Below, piece by piece: positions 8,223-18,864 of a stretch of 64,000 nt of DNA. Made by a program: the position numbers and the translations under genes. Position 1 is the stretch's first letter. The number at the start of each line of letters is the position of its first letter. Below the pieces are notes generated by a model. It did no database searches. It was given only the letters and a program-made list of their open reading frames with translations, and was not told the DNA's origin. The stretch is from the NCBI RefSeq assembly GCF_013393345.1, contig NZ_QJRF01000061.1, positions 248,001-312,000 on the forward strand. Direction: 5' to 3'. The stretch comes from Pseudomonas taiwanensis (GTDB lineage: Bacteria > Pseudomonadota > Gammaproteobacteria > Pseudomonadales > Pseudomonadaceae).

Positions 8223-9318
8223 TCAGAGCCCTTGTTTGAGGCTGGCCTCAAGGTATTCGTCCAGATCGCCGTCCAGCACCTTGTCGCAGTCGCTGCGCTC
8301 GACACCGGTGCGCAGGTCCTTGATCCGCGACTGGTCGAGTACGTAGGAGCGAATCTGGTGCCCCCAGCCGATGTCGGACTTGGTGTCTTCCAGCGCCTGG
8401 GACGCGGCGGTGCGTTTCTGCATCTCCTGCTCGTACAACCTGGCCCGCAGCATTTTCATGGCGGTGTCCTTGTTGGCGTGCTGGGAGCGTTCGTTCTGGC
8501 ACGCCACCACGGTGTTCGTGGGCACGTGAGTGATACGCACCGCGGAGTCGGTGGTGTTCACGTGCTGACCGCCCGCGCCGGAGGAGCGGTAGGTGTCGAT
8601 GCGCAGGTCCGCCGGGTTGATCTCGATCTCGATGTTGTCATCGATCTCGGGCGATACGAACACCGCGGTGAACGAGGTGTGGCGACGGTTGCCGGAGTCG
8701 AACGGGCTCTTGCGCACCAGACGGTGCACGCCGATCTCGGTGCGCAGCCAGCCAAAGGCGTACTCGCCCTTCACATGCACGGTGGCGCCCTTGATGCCGG
8801 CGACTTCGCCTGCGGACAGTTCGATGATGGTGGCGTCGAAGCCGCGCTTGTCGGCCCAGCGCAGGTACATGCGCAGCAGCATGTTGGCCCAGTCCTGGGC
8901 TTCGGTGCCGCCGGAGCCGGCCTGGATGTCCAGGTAGGCGTTGTTCATGTCCATCTCGCCGCTGAACATGCGGCGGAACTCGAGCTTCTCGAGGATCTCG
9001 CGCAGGCGCTCGACTTCGGTGGAGACGTCGTTGACCGCGCCTTCGTCGTTCTCCTCGACCGCCATGTCCAGCAGGTCGCGGGAGTCGCCGAGGCCGCTGG
9101 TGAGGTCGTCCAGGGTTTCGACGATCTGCGCCAGCTGGGCACGTTCACGGCCGAGATTCTGGGCGTATTCGGGGTTGTTCCAGACGGCGGGGTCTTCGAG
9201 TTCGCGGTTTACTTCGACGAGACGATCATGCTTCTGATCGTAGTCAAAGATACCCCCGAATAGACAGGGTGCGATCGGAGAGGTCCTTGATGCTGTTCAG
9301 GATCGGGTTGATTTCCAT
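8223..9318 (-). CDS. prfB: Peptide chain release factor 2, with programmed +1 frameshift
   Basis: Release factor that recognises UGA and UAA and releases the finished protein from the ribosome. The first 24 codons start at ATG 9318 ([19 protein letters not shown]) and end in GGTATCTTTGAC: after CTT (9249-9247) comes an in-frame TGA (9246-9244), and a +1 shift to GAC (9245-9243) continues the main frame to 8223. A GGGGG tract just upstream (9257-9253) is the internal Shine-Dalgarno-like stimulator. The product is 364 aa, the expected length. The anticodon-like SPF tripeptide ([13 protein letters not shown]) and catalytic GGQ ([20 protein letters not shown]) are intact. The frameshift lets RF2 regulate its own synthesis, as known in E. 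coli. Confidence 0.96.
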
Positions 9319-9450
9319 GACGGGAAGCTCTCGCTGGCAAAACTTTCGGAAAAGCCGGCGAGTATACCCGAGTCACCGGATGCCGGCAGCATGCCAGCCG
9401 CGAAATGCGCCCCGCTGGCGACGCACGGGCGCCATGGCGCCCCGTCCCGA

Positions 9451-10476
9451 TCAGGGCGCGGGGCTGGCTGCCACCATGGCCACCCGGTTACGGCCGTTGT
9501 TCTTGGCCTGATAGAGGCCCTGGTCAGCCATGTCCACCAGCACCAGGGAAACCTGGCCCAACTTCGGCGTGAGCGTGGCGACGCCGATGCTGACGCTCAG
9601 CACCGAGCCCGCCACCGGCAGATCGTGGTGAATGCCCAGCGCCTCCACCGAGCGTCGTACCTTTTCCGCCAGCAGGCGTGCGCCGCCAGCGGCAGTGCCC
9701 GGCAGGATCATCGCGAACTCTTCGCCGCCGTAGCGCGCGGCCAGGTCGGTGGCTCGGCTGCAGCAAGCACGGATGGACTCCGCCACCCGGCGCAGCGCCT
9801 CGTCACCCGCCACATGGCCGAAGTTGTCGTTGAAACCTTTGAAGTGGTCGACGTCGATCATCAGCATCGACAGCTCGCTTTGCTCGCGGAGCGCGCGTCG
9901 CCACTCCATGTCCAGGTACTCGTCGAAGTGACGCCGGTTGGACAGCCCGGTCAGGCCGTCGGAGTTCATCAGCCGCTGCAGCACCAGGTTGGCTTCCAAC
10001 AGCTGCTGCTGGCTCTCGCGCAGGGCGCGGTAGGCCTCGTCGCGCTGCTGCAGCGCGGTGAAGGAGCGCGAGTGGTAGCGGATGCGCGCGACCAGCTCGA
10101 TGGTATCGGGCAGCTTGACCAGGTAATCGTTGGCGCCGGCGGCGAAGGCGGCGCTCTTTACCGTGGGTTCTTCCTTGGTGGACAGGACGATGATCGGCAC
10201 ATCGCGCAGCGCCGGCACCGCGCGGTACTCGGCGAGCAGGCTGAGGCCGTCGACCCCGGGCATCACAAGGTCCTGAAGGATGACCGTGGGTTTGATCTGC
10301 AAGGCCACGGCGACCGCCTGCAGCGGGTCGGCGCAGAAATGGAAATCGATGCCCGGTTCGGCCATCAGTGCCCGACGCACCGTTTCACCGACCATGGCCT
10401 GGTCATCGACCAGCAGCACCATTGCCGAAGGCTCGACCGGCGTCATGTCCATGGGGTTGCGATAGGGGTATTGCAT
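9451..10476 (-). CDS. wspR: Diguanylate cyclase response regulator WspR
   Basis: Output protein of the Wsp surface-sensing pathway: a receiver domain joined to a GGDEF domain that makes cyclic di-GMP when phosphorylated by WspE. The receiver has the acidic pair D24-D25 and phospho-acceptor D69 (LQDLVMPG); a helical stalk ([35 protein letters not shown]) leads to the active site GGEEF. The inhibitory I-site RxxD is present as RATD five residues before GGEEF. The start at 10476 has a GGAGAG site; length 341 aa, close to the P. aeruginosa protein. It is the last gene of the operon, 34 bases after wspF. Confidence 0.96.
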   Translation of the reverse strand: MQYPYRNPMDMTPVEPSAMVLLVDDQAMVGETVRRALMAEPGIDFHFCADPLQAVAVALQIKPTVILQDLVMPGVDGLSLLAEYRAVPALRDVPIIVLSTKEEPTVKSAAFAAGANDYLVKLPDTIELVARIRYHSRSFTALQQRDEAYRALRESQQQLLEANLVLQRLMNSDGLTGLSNRRHFDEYLDMEWRRALREQSELSMLMIDVDHFKGFNDNFGHVAGDEALRRVAESIRACCSRATDLAARYGGEEFAMILPGTAAGGARLLAEKVRRSVEALGIHHDLPVAGSVLSVSIGVATLTPKLGQVSLVLVDMADQGLYQAKNNGRNRVAMVAASPAP

Positions 10477-10510
10477 CACGCTCTCCGGGCCCGCAGGCCT
10501 CAGGTAGAAA

Positions 10511-11515
10511 TTATCCGAATACCTCGGCCAACCGGGGCGCGATGCGCTCCAGGGCGAGGATTTCCACCGCAGCGCCAATGGCGGCGGCGGCCTTGGGCAT
10601 GCCATAGACCGCGCAGCTGGCCTGGTCCTGGGCAATGGTCAGGAAGCCGCGGCCGCGCATGCGCTTCAAGCCCTCGGCGCCGTCCCGGCCCATGCCGGTC
10701 AGCAGCACGCCAACGGCTTCGCCCTTCCAGTGCTCCACCAGGCTGTCGAAGAAGACATCGATGGAAGGACGATATACGAAGCTGGTGGGCTCGGCGGTAT
10801 AGGCCAACGTGCCATTTTTCAGCAATCGCAGGTGGTTGTTGGTGCCGGCCAGAAGGATGGTCCCCGGCTGTGGCGGCTCGCCTTCCCGTGCCAGTCGAAC
10901 CGGCAAGCGGGATTCGCTGGCCAGCCAGTCGGCCATGCCCGCGGCGAAGACTTCGTCCACGTGCTGGACCAGCACCACGGCCGCCGAAAAGTTCGCCGGC
11001 AACTGCCTGAGCAGTTGCGCTAGGGACGCCGGACCACCCGCCGACGCGCCGATGGCGACCAGGCGCTGGCCGCCGCTGCGCCGGGCGCTCGGTTCGGCTG
11101 CGCCGCGGGCGCGATTGTCGCGCTGGCCCACGAGCCAGCCGATGTTCTGGATCTTGCGCAACAGCAGCGCGGCCTCCTGGGCCTGACCGCTACCGAGCGC
11201 GGGGGTATTCACCGCATCCAGGGCGCCATGGCCCATCGCCTCGAACACCCGGTGCACGTTCTGTTCGATATCCACGGTCACGATGAGGATGGCGCAGGGG
11301 CTGCGCGCCATGATCTGGCGGGTCGCCTCGACCCCGTCCATCACCGGCATCAGCAGGTCCATCAGCACCACATCCGGCACATCCCGACCGCAGCACTCCA
11401 CCGCTTCCGCGCCATTGCCGGCGATCCAGGCGATCTGGTGCGCCGGCTCCAGGGCAAGGGCCCGACGCAGCGCTTCAACCGCCAGGGGCATATCGTTGAC
11501 TATCCCTATCCTCAC
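10511..11515 (-). CDS. wspF: CheB-like methylesterase WspF
   Basis: Adaptation methylesterase of the Wsp pathway (334 aa), removing methyl groups from the receptor WspA and so damping signalling; loss-of-function mutants in other pseudomonads give wrinkly, high c-di-GMP colonies. The N-terminal receiver has D53 in [13 protein letters not shown]; the C-terminal esterase domain shows the catalytic serine in [10 protein letters not shown], histidine in LVQHVDEVF and aspartate in GMGRDGAEG. The four-base overlap ATGA with wspE shows translational coupling. No disruption is visible, so the pathway should be under normal adaptation control. Confidence 0.96.
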   Translation of the reverse strand: MRIGIVNDMPLAVEALRRALALEPAHQIAWIAGNGAEAVECCGRDVPDVVLMDLLMPVMDGVEATRQIMARSPCAILIVTVDIEQNVHRVFEAMGHGALDAVNTPALGSGQAQEAALLLRKIQNIGWLVGQRDNRARGAAEPSARRSGGQRLVAIGASAGGPASLAQLLRQLPANFSAAVVLVQHVDEVFAAGMADWLASESRLPVRLAREGEPPQPGTILLAGTNNHLRLLKNGTLAYTAEPTSFVYRPSIDVFFDSLVEHWKGEAVGVLLTGMGRDGAEGLKRMRGRGFLTIAQDQASCAVYGMPKAAAAIGAAVEILALERIAPRLAEVFG

Positions 11516-13809
11516 CCTTGGGCCTCCCCGATCAGCATGACCACGGCATCCAGCAACGCTTCGTCGTGGAAACTGGCCTTCGCCAGATAATAGTCGGCCC
11601 CAGCATCCAGGCCGCGTCGACGATCCTCTTCACGATCCTTGTAGGAAACCACCATCACCGGCAACGACTGCAGACGGCTGTCACGACGCACCAGGGTGAC
11701 CAGTTCGATGCCGTCCATGCGCGGCATGTCGATATCGGTGATGAGCAGGTCGAAGTGCTCCGAACGCAGCGCGTTCCAGCCGTCCATGCCATCCACCGCC
11801 ACCGCCACCTCGTAACCGCGACCGGCCAGCAGCTTGCGCTCCAGCTCGCGCACCGTCAGCGAGTCGTCCACCACCAGGACGCGCTTGCGCTGGGCACCGG
11901 CGCCCTGGCGGCCACCGCGATCGACCTTTTCCAGGCGACCGCTGCCGAGCAACTTGCCGACGGATTTCAGCAGATCTTCGACATCGAGGATCAGCACGGG
12001 CCGGCCATCATCCAGCAACGCCCCGGCGGACAGGTCCTGGACCTTGCCCAGGCGCGGGTCCAGCGGCATCACCACCAGGGTGCGCTCGCCGATGAACCGC
12101 TCCACGGCAACGCCGTAGCAGGTGTCGCGCTCATTGATCAGCACCACCGGGATGCCGGCCTCGTCGCGCTTGCCCTCTGCGCACTGAAGGATCTGGCTGG
12201 CCGAAACCAGCCCCACGTGCCGGCCTTCGTACCAGAAGTGTTGACGCCCTTCGAGCTGGACGATGTCCTCGTGCTGCAATCGGGTCATGCGTTCGATATG
12301 GGCCAGGGGGAAGGCGTAGGCCTCGCCGCCCACCTCCACCACCAGGCTGCGCACCACCGACAGGGTCAGGGGGACTTCGATATGGAAGGTCGCGCCTTGT
12401 CCGCTGCGCTGCTCCATGCGCACGCCGCCACGCAGTTGGCGCACCATGTGCTGCACCGCGTCCAGGCCAACACCGCGTCCGGACACCTCGGTGACCTGCT
12501 CGCGCATGCTGAAGCCAGGCAGGAAGAGGAAGGCCAGGAGCTCGTCCTCGGTCATCCTCGTGGCGGTTTCGAGATTGGCGAACCCACGCGCAACCACGGC
12601 GTCGCGCAGGCGCTCCAGATCCACCCCAGCACCATCGTCGGCCAGCTCCAGCAGGAGCATCCCGGCGTGATGGCGGGCATGCAGGCGGATCACGCCCTCC
12701 CCCGGCTTGCCCAGCCGCAGGCGCACCGCGGGGCTCTCGATACCGTGGTCGACGGCATTGCGCAGCAGGTGCGTGAGCGGTGCCTCCAGTCGCTCCAGCA
12801 CATCGCGGTCGACCTGGGTGGTCTCGCCGCTTACTTCCAGCCGCACCGGTTTGCCCAGCGAGCGGCCGAGGTCGCGGACCATGCGCGCCTGGCCAGCCAA
12901 CACGTCGGCGAACGGACGCATGCGCGACGCCAGGGCGGCGTCATAGAGCAACTGGGCACGCTGGCCGCCCTGCCAACCGAATTCATCGAAATCGGCCATG
13001 TAGCCGGACAGCATCTGCTGGCACTCGCCGAGCAGTTGCCGGGCCTCGCCAAGCATCGCCTGGGCTTGCGGGTCCAGGGTGCCGTCCAGCACCGATTCGC
13101 GCGCCACGTCGAGGGCGCGACTGGCGCTGGCCTGAAGGCGTTTGAGACGGTGCAAGGCATCGTTCAGGGGCTTTATGCGCTGGAATTCCACCAGCGACTT
13201 GCTGGAGATATCCAGCAGGTGATCTAGACGTTCGGCACTGACGCGCAGCACCCGGTCACGGGCCTCGGCACCGCTATCCGCAGGGACCTGCACTTCCACT
13301 TCACGGGCAGGTTCCGGTGTCGGCAATGGCGACGTCGCGGCGGGAATGACAGGTGCAGAAATGACCGGCGCGGGGATGACCGGCTCGATAAGCCCTCCCG
13401 TCGCTGGCGCAGGCTCGGCGACCCGCCCCTGAAGACGGGCGATCAGCGCAGCGATCACATCGCGCCCCTCGTTCTCCGCCCAGTCGGCATCACTGCCAAT
13501 GCGCACCAGCAGATCGGACCCTTGCAGCAACGCATCGATATTGTCCGGCTGCAGGCGCACGTGCCCCTGGCGCGCAGCCTCCAGCAGGTCTTCCATCACA
13601 TGGGCGACCCGCACCCCGGCATCCAGCCCGACGATACGCGCCGCCCCTTTCAGCGAGTGGGCAGCACGCATGCAGGCTTCCAGCTGGTCGGCCTGGTTCG
13701 GATTGCGTTCCAGCACCAGCAAGCCGGCGTTGAGCACCTGGGTCTGGGCATCCGCTTCCAGGCGGAACAGCTCCAGCAGGGATGCGTCGCGCATCTGATC
13801 CGGGGTCAT
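11512..13809 (-). CDS. wspE: Hybrid chemotaxis histidine kinase WspE (CheA-REC)
   Basis: CheA-type kinase of 765 aa that phosphorylates WspR and WspF. Domains in order: HPt with phosphorylated H51 (AAHSLKGAARIVG); a proline/alanine-rich linker with repeated PVI segments near residues 145-180; dimerisation helices; HATPase with N-box HLLRNAVDHGIESP and GRGVGLDAV; a CheW-like domain; and a C-terminal receiver with LLITDIDMPRMDG. The start at 13809 has AAGGAG and overlaps the wspD stop as ATGA. An upstream in-frame ATG at 13878 would overlap wspD more and lacks support. Confidence 0.96.
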   Translation of the reverse strand: MTPDQMRDASLLELFRLEADAQTQVLNAGLLVLERNPNQADQLEACMRAAHSLKGAARIVGLDAGVRVAHVMEDLLEAARQGHVRLQPDNIDALLQGSDLLVRIGSDADWAENEGRDVIAALIARLQGRVAEPAPATGGLIEPVIPAPVISAPVIPAATSPLPTPEPAREVEVQVPADSGAEARDRVLRVSAERLDHLLDISSKSLVEFQRIKPLNDALHRLKRLQASASRALDVARESVLDGTLDPQAQAMLGEARQLLGECQQMLSGYMADFDEFGWQGGQRAQLLYDAALASRMRPFADVLAGQARMVRDLGRSLGKPVRLEVSGETTQVDRDVLERLEAPLTHLLRNAVDHGIESPAVRLRLGKPGEGVIRLHARHHAGMLLLELADDGAGVDLERLRDAVVARGFANLETATRMTEDELLAFLFLPGFSMREQVTEVSGRGVGLDAVQHMVRQLRGGVRMEQRSGQGATFHIEVPLTLSVVRSLVVEVGGEAYAFPLAHIERMTRLQHEDIVQLEGRQHFWYEGRHVGLVSASQILQCAEGKRDEAGIPVVLINERDTCYGVAVERFIGERTLVVMPLDPRLGKVQDLSAGALLDDGRPVLILDVEDLLKSVGKLLGSGRLEKVDRGGRQGAGAQRKRVLVVDDSLTVRELERKLLAGRGYEVAVAVDGMDGWNALRSEHFDLLITDIDMPRMDGIELVTLVRRDSRLQSLPVMVVSYKDREEDRRRGLDAGADYYLAKASFHDEALLDAVVMLIGEAQG

Positions 13810-14492
13810 GCCAGGCTCCTTGCCATGGCCTGCAACAGCAGGCTTTCGTCCAGCAGCGTGATGCTGCGACCACGCCACTGCACCACCCCCGAAGCGAACT
13901 GGCGGGCCGCCAGGTCCGGGGTACGGCCCGGGTCGATCACCGAATCCACGGGAATGCCATGGATGCCGTCCACTTCGTCCACCGGCGCCACCAGCGGTCC
14001 ACCCTGGCTGGCGAGAATCAGCATGCGCGGCACGACACGCCGCTCACCGTTCACTTGCCCGCCTTTTTCCAGCCCCAGCAATTCGCTCAACGACAGGCAG
14101 GCCACCAGTGCTCCACGCACGTTGGTCACTCCCAGCAGGGCCAGGGAACGCTGGTGCGGCAGGGAATGGATGGGGTTGATCGAAGCCACCTCCACCAGGC
14201 TGCGTGTCGCCAGGCCGAGCCACTGCTCGCCCAGGCGGAATACCAGGGTTGAACGACGCTCGCGACCATCTTCCTCCTCTTCCAACGGCGCGGCGGCGAT
14301 GTCCTCGCGAACCAGCGCGTAGCGGTCGAGCAACAGGGTGGCGGCGGCCGCATGCACCTCGCAGTTGCGGCAGTGCACATGGGCTTCCAGGCGTTCGCAG
14401 GACTTGTCGCCATGCACGCCAATGCGATTCCAGCAGTCGTCCACGGCGGGCAACTGGTCGCTGGCGATCAAGGGCAGATGGTTATCGGCCAT
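13806..14492 (-). CDS. wspD: CheW-like coupling protein WspD
   Basis: Coupling protein of 228 aa that joins receptor WspA and kinase WspE. The CheW fold is seen in LVFRLGEQWLGLATRSLVEV and VTNVRGALVACLSLSELLGL. An N-terminal extension holds a cysteine/histidine cluster (HCRNCEVH, near residue 40), usual for WspD but of unknown role. The gene overlaps wspC by 11 bases and wspE by four, so the operon is tightly coupled. Confidence 0.94.
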   Translation of the reverse strand: MADNHLPLIASDQLPAVDDCWNRIGVHGDKSCERLEAHVHCRNCEVHAAAATLLLDRYALVREDIAAAPLEEEEDGRERRSTLVFRLGEQWLGLATRSLVEVASINPIHSLPHQRSLALLGVTNVRGALVACLSLSELLGLEKGGQVNGERRVVPRMLILASQGGPLVAPVDEVDGIHGIPVDSVIDPGRTPDLAARQFASGVVQWRGRSITLLDESLLLQAMARSLA

Positions 14493-15738
14493 GGCTGTTC
14501 ACTCCACGACTGGCGCGCTGCAGCAGGCGTTCTGCGCCGGCGCGGTCGCCCCGGGCGGCGAGCAACGCTGCGAGATGCGCCAATGCCTCGGCATGCTGGG
14601 GTTCCAGGTAGAGCGCCTTGCGGTAATGGTCCTGGGCTTCATCGGCCTTGCCTGCCACATCGCTGAGCAGGCCAAGCCAGTAGAAGGCGTCCGCCGACGG
14701 GCCGTGGGCGGACAGGAATGCTTCGCAAGCGGCGCGGGCTTCTCCGGTTCGGCCGCTGTTGGCGAGGCTGGCGATAGTCGCCAGGGCAGCTTCAGGTCCC
14801 GCGCCATCGGCCTTGGCTTTGGCCTTGGGCACCTCGGCCTTTGGCAGCGGCGCGCGCGGCCTGGCCGGCGCTCGGCTGGGCAATGGCGCGGCGGCGACGG
14901 GAGCGGGTGCCGGGATGCGTACCTTGGCCGGTTTGGTGGCGATCTGCGGTGGCGCATTACGGAACACGAAGGCCTGTGGATAACCCAGCGGCTGCATGCC
15001 CTGCTGACTGAGCAGACTGGCTTCGGCCGGGCCAATGAACATGGCGCCATCCTTCTGCATGTGGCGCTTGAGCACCTCCAGCACGGCGGTCTGGGTGGTT
15101 CGGTCGAAATAGATCAGCAGATTGCGGCAGAAGACGAAGTCGTAGGGCGGCTCACCGGCGAGCAGGCCGGGGTCCAGCAGGTTGCCACGCAGGAAGCGCA
15201 CCTTGGATGCCACCTGCTGGGCCAGGGCATGGCTTTCGCCGGAAGGAATGAAGTAACGGTCGCGAAAGCCCAGGTCATCGCCGCGGAACGAGTTGCGCCC
15301 GTAAAGTCCCTGACGCGCCCGTTCCAGTACCCGTTCGCTGATATCCACTGCATCCACCTGGAACAGCCCCGGCGCCAGGCCGGCATCCAGCAGTGCCATG
15401 ACGATGGAGAACGGCTCTTCCCCGGTGGAACAGGGCAGGCTGAGGATACGCAAGGGCCGCCCACCCACCAGGTTTGGCAGGCGTTCGAAGGCTAGGCGGC
15501 CAAGAGCAGCAAAGGATTCGGGATAACGGAAGAACCAGGTTTCGGGCACCACCACCGCTTCCACCAGCGCCTGCTGTTCAGCCGGCGAAGCGTTGAGGGT
15601 GGCCCAATAGGCTTCTTCATCGTGGCTGCCGCAGGCGTTCATGCGCTGGCGCAGGGCACGCTCGATCACCACCCGGCCGACGGACTCCGCCTCCAAGCCG
15701 ATGCGGCTCTTCAACAGGGCCTCGAAGCGCTCGATCAT
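14482..15738 (-). CDS. wspC: CheR-type methyltransferase with TPR region, WspC
   Basis: Receptor methyltransferase of 418 aa that uses S-adenosylmethionine to methylate glutamates of WspA. The N-terminal helical domain is followed by the SAM-binding loop LPCSTGEEPFSIVMAL and the active-site region YDFVFCRNLLIYFD. A proline/alanine-rich linker (around residues 280-315) connects to a C-terminal TPR-like pair (AFYWLGLLSDVAGKADEAQDHYRKALYLEPQHAEAL in two helices), typical of WspC and used for protein contacts. It overlaps wspB by four bases. Confidence 0.95.
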   Translation of the reverse strand: MIERFEALLKSRIGLEAESVGRVVIERALRQRMNACGSHDEEAYWATLNASPAEQQALVEAVVVPETWFFRYPESFAALGRLAFERLPNLVGGRPLRILSLPCSTGEEPFSIVMALLDAGLAPGLFQVDAVDISERVLERARQGLYGRNSFRGDDLGFRDRYFIPSGESHALAQQVASKVRFLRGNLLDPGLLAGEPPYDFVFCRNLLIYFDRTTQTAVLEVLKRHMQKDGAMFIGPAEASLLSQQGMQPLGYPQAFVFRNAPPQIATKPAKVRIPAPAPVAAAPLPSRAPARPRAPLPKAEVPKAKAKADGAGPEAALATIASLANSGRTGEARAACEAFLSAHGPSADAFYWLGLLSDVAGKADEAQDHYRKALYLEPQHAEALAHLAALLAARGDRAGAERLLQRASRGVNSHGR

Positions 15739-16241
15739 GCCGCGCCCTCCGTGGCCGGGAACAGCAACGCGCGCACCTCATCCGGCAGCAGGTCGGCAAC
15801 GCGGATGCGCTGCACCAGGCCATCGGCGCCTTGGTAGACGGGCCCGAGGTAACGCGCCCCACCCTGCTCCAGGCCGTAGTCGCGGAACTCGTCCGGACTG
15901 CAGCGCAGGGTGTCGGTAGCCTGTTCGAGGATCAGCCCGAGCCAGCGTGTCCGCCCTTGCAGAGGATAATTCACCAGCACCAGCCGGGTACTGGTGCGCA
16001 CCTGCGCGGGTTGGCCGAAGGCGAGCACGCCCAGGTCCAGCACCGGCACCAGCACGCCGCGATGGGAGAACACTCCGGCCACCCAGCCCGGCGTCTCAGG
16101 CACCTGCTTCAGTTGGCGCAGGGGCAGGACTTCCACCACTTCATGGACATCCAGCGCATAGCGGTCGCCGCCCATGCGGAATTGCAGGTAGAGCCGGCCC
16201 CTGACGGTGCGGGCCGGCGCGCGGGTACGACTCGGGCACAT
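15735..16241 (-). CDS. wspB: CheW-like coupling protein WspB
   Basis: Second CheW-type coupler of the pathway, 168 aa. The fold is shown by LYLQFRMGGDRYALDVHEVVEVLP, GWVAGVFSHRGVLVPVLDLGVLAFG and WLGLILEQATDTL. It lies nine bases after wspA and overlaps wspC by four bases. WspB and WspD are both needed for clustering and signalling in the known pathway. Confidence 0.95.
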   Translation of the reverse strand: MCPSRTRAPARTVRGRLYLQFRMGGDRYALDVHEVVEVLPLRQLKQVPETPGWVAGVFSHRGVLVPVLDLGVLAFGQPAQVRTSTRLVLVNYPLQGRTRWLGLILEQATDTLRCSPDEFRDYGLEQGGARYLGPVYQGADGLVQRIRVADLLPDEVRALLFPATEGAA

Positions 16242-16250
16242 GGCGCCGAC

Positions 16251-17879
16251 TCAGACCTTGAAGCGGCTGACGCCGGTTCGCAGGCCGTTGGCCACCAGGT
16301 TCAGTTCGTCGATGGCGGAGCTGGCCTGGCGCAGGGATTCCACCGTCTGCCCGGTGGCCTCGCCCAGTTGCACCAGGGCCTGGTTGATCTGCTCGGCGCC
16401 AGTGGCCTGGGCCTGCATGCCCTCGTTGACCATCTGCACGCGCGGCGCCAGCGCCTGCACCTGCTGGATGATCTGCGACAACTGCTCGCCCACCTGCCCC
16501 ACTTCGGCGATGCCGCGACGGACTTCCTCGGAGAACTTGTCCATGCCCATGACCCCGGCGGAGACCGCCGACTGGATCTCGCGCACCATCTGCTCGATGT
16601 CGTAGGTGGCCACAGCGGTCTGGTCGGCCAGGCGGCGCACCTCGGTGGCGACCACGGCGAAACCGCGGCCGTACTCGCCCGCTTTTTCCGCCTCGATGGC
16701 AGCGTTCAGGGACAGCAGGTTGGTCTGGTCGGCCACCTTGACGATGGTGGTGACCACCTGGTTGATGTTGCCGGCCTTCTCGTTGAGGATCGCCAGCTTG
16801 GCACTCACCAGCTCGGCGGCGCCCATCACCTGGTGCATGGTGTCTTCCATGCGCGCCAGGCCAAGCTGGCCGGAGCCCGCGAGGATGGAGGTCTGCTCGG
16901 CCGTGCCGGACACCTCGTTCATGGTCCGCACCAGGTCGCGGGAGGTCGCGGCGATTTCCCGCGAGGTGGCGCCGATCTCGGTGGTGGTGGCAGCGGTCTC
17001 GGTGGCGGTGGCCTGTTGCTGCTTGGATGTGGCGGCGATCTCGGTGACCGAGGTAGTCACCTGGACTGCAGAGCGCTGGGCCTGGGACACCAGGGTCTTG
17101 AGCTCTTCGGCCATGCTGTTGAAGCCGGTCTCGATGGCGTTGAACTCGTCCTGGCGCTTGAGGTCCAGGCGCGTGGACAGGTCGCCGCCACCCATGACCC
17201 GCAAGGTATCGACGATGCCGCCCACCGGACGGGTGATCGCACGCATCAGCAACAGGCCGCAAACGGCCGCGGCGGCTACCGCCAGCACCATGGCGAGGAG
17301 CATGCTGCGCTCGGCGTTGCGCACCGAGTTGACGATCTCTCCGACGGAGCTCTCGGCAGTCCCCTTGTTGAAATCGATCATCTCGTTGAGCAGCTGGCGT
17401 CCGCCGTTCCACTGCACGACCAGTCCCTCGCGGAAGGTCCGGCGAGCCTGTTCCAGGCTGCCGGCGTGCACCAGCTCCAGTATTTGCGCCTGGTGCTCGC
17501 GATAGGTCTTGTGGATGCCGAGGAATTGCCGATAGCTGTCCAGGTCATCGGTCTTGGAGATGGTCTCTTCGTACGACTTGAGGAAGGCATCGAGCTGGTC
17601 GGTGCTGTCTTTCAGCGCCTTCTCATCGCCGGGATAGACCTGTATGTCACTATCGTCTGTGCCACCCAGCAACGCCTGGGTGCGCAGCATGTTGTCAGTC
17701 CAGCTGCTGCGCAGCTTGCTGATCACGAACATGCCCGGCACGGAATCGGCCAGCACGCGGTCACCTTCGTGCTCGATGTTCCTCAACTGCAGGTAGGACA
17801 TGGTGGCCATCAACAGCATGATGGCGATGATCACCGCGAAACTTGCCTGGATACGCAAGCGAACAGTCCAGTTCTTCAC
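16251..17879 (-). CDS. wspA: Methyl-accepting chemoreceptor WspA
   Basis: Membrane receptor at the head of the surface-sensing pathway. From a GTG start at 17879 (GGGGAAG just upstream) the protein has 542 aa, the length of its P. aeruginosa counterpart. It has TM1 at about residues 11-31, a helical periplasmic sensor to about 190, TM2 at about 193-213, HAMP at about 214-262, and a signalling hairpin whose tip is [24 protein letters not shown] near 387-410. A longer ORF from 17969 adds 30 residues that look unlike a membrane-protein N-terminus and is rejected. First gene of the wsp operon. Confidence 0.96.
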   Translation of the reverse strand: MKNWTVRLRIQASFAVIIAIMLLMATMSYLQLRNIEHEGDRVLADSVPGMFVISKLRSSWTDNMLRTQALLGGTDDSDIQVYPGDEKALKDSTDQLDAFLKSYEETISKTDDLDSYRQFLGIHKTYREHQAQILELVHAGSLEQARRTFREGLVVQWNGGRQLLNEMIDFNKGTAESSVGEIVNSVRNAERSMLLAMVLAVAAAAVCGLLLMRAITRPVGGIVDTLRVMGGGDLSTRLDLKRQDEFNAIETGFNSMAEELKTLVSQAQRSAVQVTTSVTEIAATSKQQQATATETAATTTEIGATSREIAATSRDLVRTMNEVSGTAEQTSILAGSGQLGLARMEDTMHQVMGAAELVSAKLAILNEKAGNINQVVTTIVKVADQTNLLSLNAAIEAEKAGEYGRGFAVVATEVRRLADQTAVATYDIEQMVREIQSAVSAGVMGMDKFSEEVRRGIAEVGQVGEQLSQIIQQVQALAPRVQMVNEGMQAQATGAEQINQALVQLGEATGQTVESLRQASSAIDELNLVANGLRTGVSRFKV

Positions 17880-18079
17880 ATTCTTCCCCGTTACCAATGC
17901 CCGGATTCTTGCTGGCCTGCGGCCAATGGCGGCGACTCTAGTGGCAAGGCCACCCGCTAGCAAGCGCAAGGAATGGGCGCAATTACGTCGCCAGAAAGCT
18001 GCCGGTTCGCGGCATCTGGGGAGTTTGGCAGAAAGTTGCCGATTTGCAGGAGGGGTGTACGCGTGGGGAACTCAGAAAA

Positions 18080-18143
18080 GTAGGAGCGAGCTTGCTCGCG
18101 AACAGCCCAGAGCACGATCTTTCGCGAGCAAGCTCGCTCCTAC
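18080..18143. repeat. REP-type palindrome
   Basis: GTAGGAGCGAGCTTGCTCGCG (18080-18100) faces its reverse complement ending at 18143, around a loop of about 20 bases. It sits between the start of wspA and the end of the DUF533 gene. Confidence 0.9.
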
Positions 18144-18165
18144 AGAGGAACGTATTGGCGGCCGG

Positions 18166-18864
18166 TCAGGCCAGCTCCTGCCGCACCTGGCGTTCCAGTT
18201 CGACCTTGAGCCCCGGATCGAGGCGCAGCTGGCGTGCCAGCTCTTCCAGGTAGGCACGTTCCATGAAGTGCTCTTCGTCCACCATCAGCACGCTGGCGAG
18301 GTACATCTCGGCGGCCATTTCCGGGGTCGAGGCAGCACGGGCAACGTCTGCCGGGTCGAGCGGTTTGTTCAGTTCGGCGTCCAGCCAGCGGCGCAGGTCG
18401 GCATCCTGGGTGAGCTTGGCCAGCTCTTCCTCTATCAACTGGCGCTCGCGGGCATCCACATGGCCATCGGCCTTGGCCGCCGCCACCAGCGCCTTGAGGA
18501 TGGCCTGGCTGTGCAGTTCGGCCTGGGGCGCGGGCAGGCGATCGAGGGTCTGGGGTTCGCCTTGCGGCGCGCCGGCCTGTTGCGCCTGCCAATTGCCGTA
18601 GGCCTTGTAGGCCAGCACGCCGAGCGCGGCCAGGCCGCCATAGGTCAGCGCCTTGCCGCCCAGCTTGCGGGCGCTCTTGTTGCCGAGCAGAAGGCCCAGG
18701 GCGCCTGCCGCAAGCGCACCTCCACCCGCGCCTTTGAGCAGGCTGCCGAGATCGCCGGAGCTGGACTTCCCACCGGAGAAACCGCCGGATTTGCCGTTGG
18801 CTTTCTGCTGCAGGAGGTCCTGGCCGGATTTGAGCAGTTGGTCGAGCAGTCCGCGGGTAATCAT
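18166..18864 (-). CDS. DUF533 / TerB-like inner membrane protein (YebE type)
   Basis: Protein of 232 aa from the start at 18864, which has a GGAGG site. A glycine- and serine-rich N-terminal third (GKSGGFSGGKSSSGDLGSLL) contains a hydrophobic stretch (GGGALAAGALGLLLGNK, then TYGGLAALGVLAYKAYGNW) and is followed by a helical TerB-like domain with the acidic motif AKADGHVDARERQLIEEEL. This architecture is DUF533, as in E. coli YebE; function unknown. It is transcribed away from the LysR gene and toward wspA's side, alone. Confidence 0.88.
   Translation of the reverse strand: MITRGLLDQLLKSGQDLLQQKANGKSGGFSGGKSSSGDLGSLLKGAGGGALAAGALGLLLGNKSARKLGGKALTYGGLAALGVLAYKAYGNWQAQQAGAPQGEPQTLDRLPAPQAELHSQAILKALVAAAKADGHVDARERQLIEEELAKLTQDADLRRWLDAELNKPLDPADVARAASTPEMAAEMYLASVLMVDEEHFMERAYLEELARQLRLDPGLKVELERQVRQELA

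Noticed and set aside
6611-8239. Long plus-strand ORF (542 codons) antisense to lysS
   Set aside because: Typical high-GC antisense shadow; lysS on the other strand is certain.
9451-17879. wsp operon as a possible new system
   Set aside because: Gene order, domain content and lengths match the known surface-sensing pathway; nothing visible is altered or missing.
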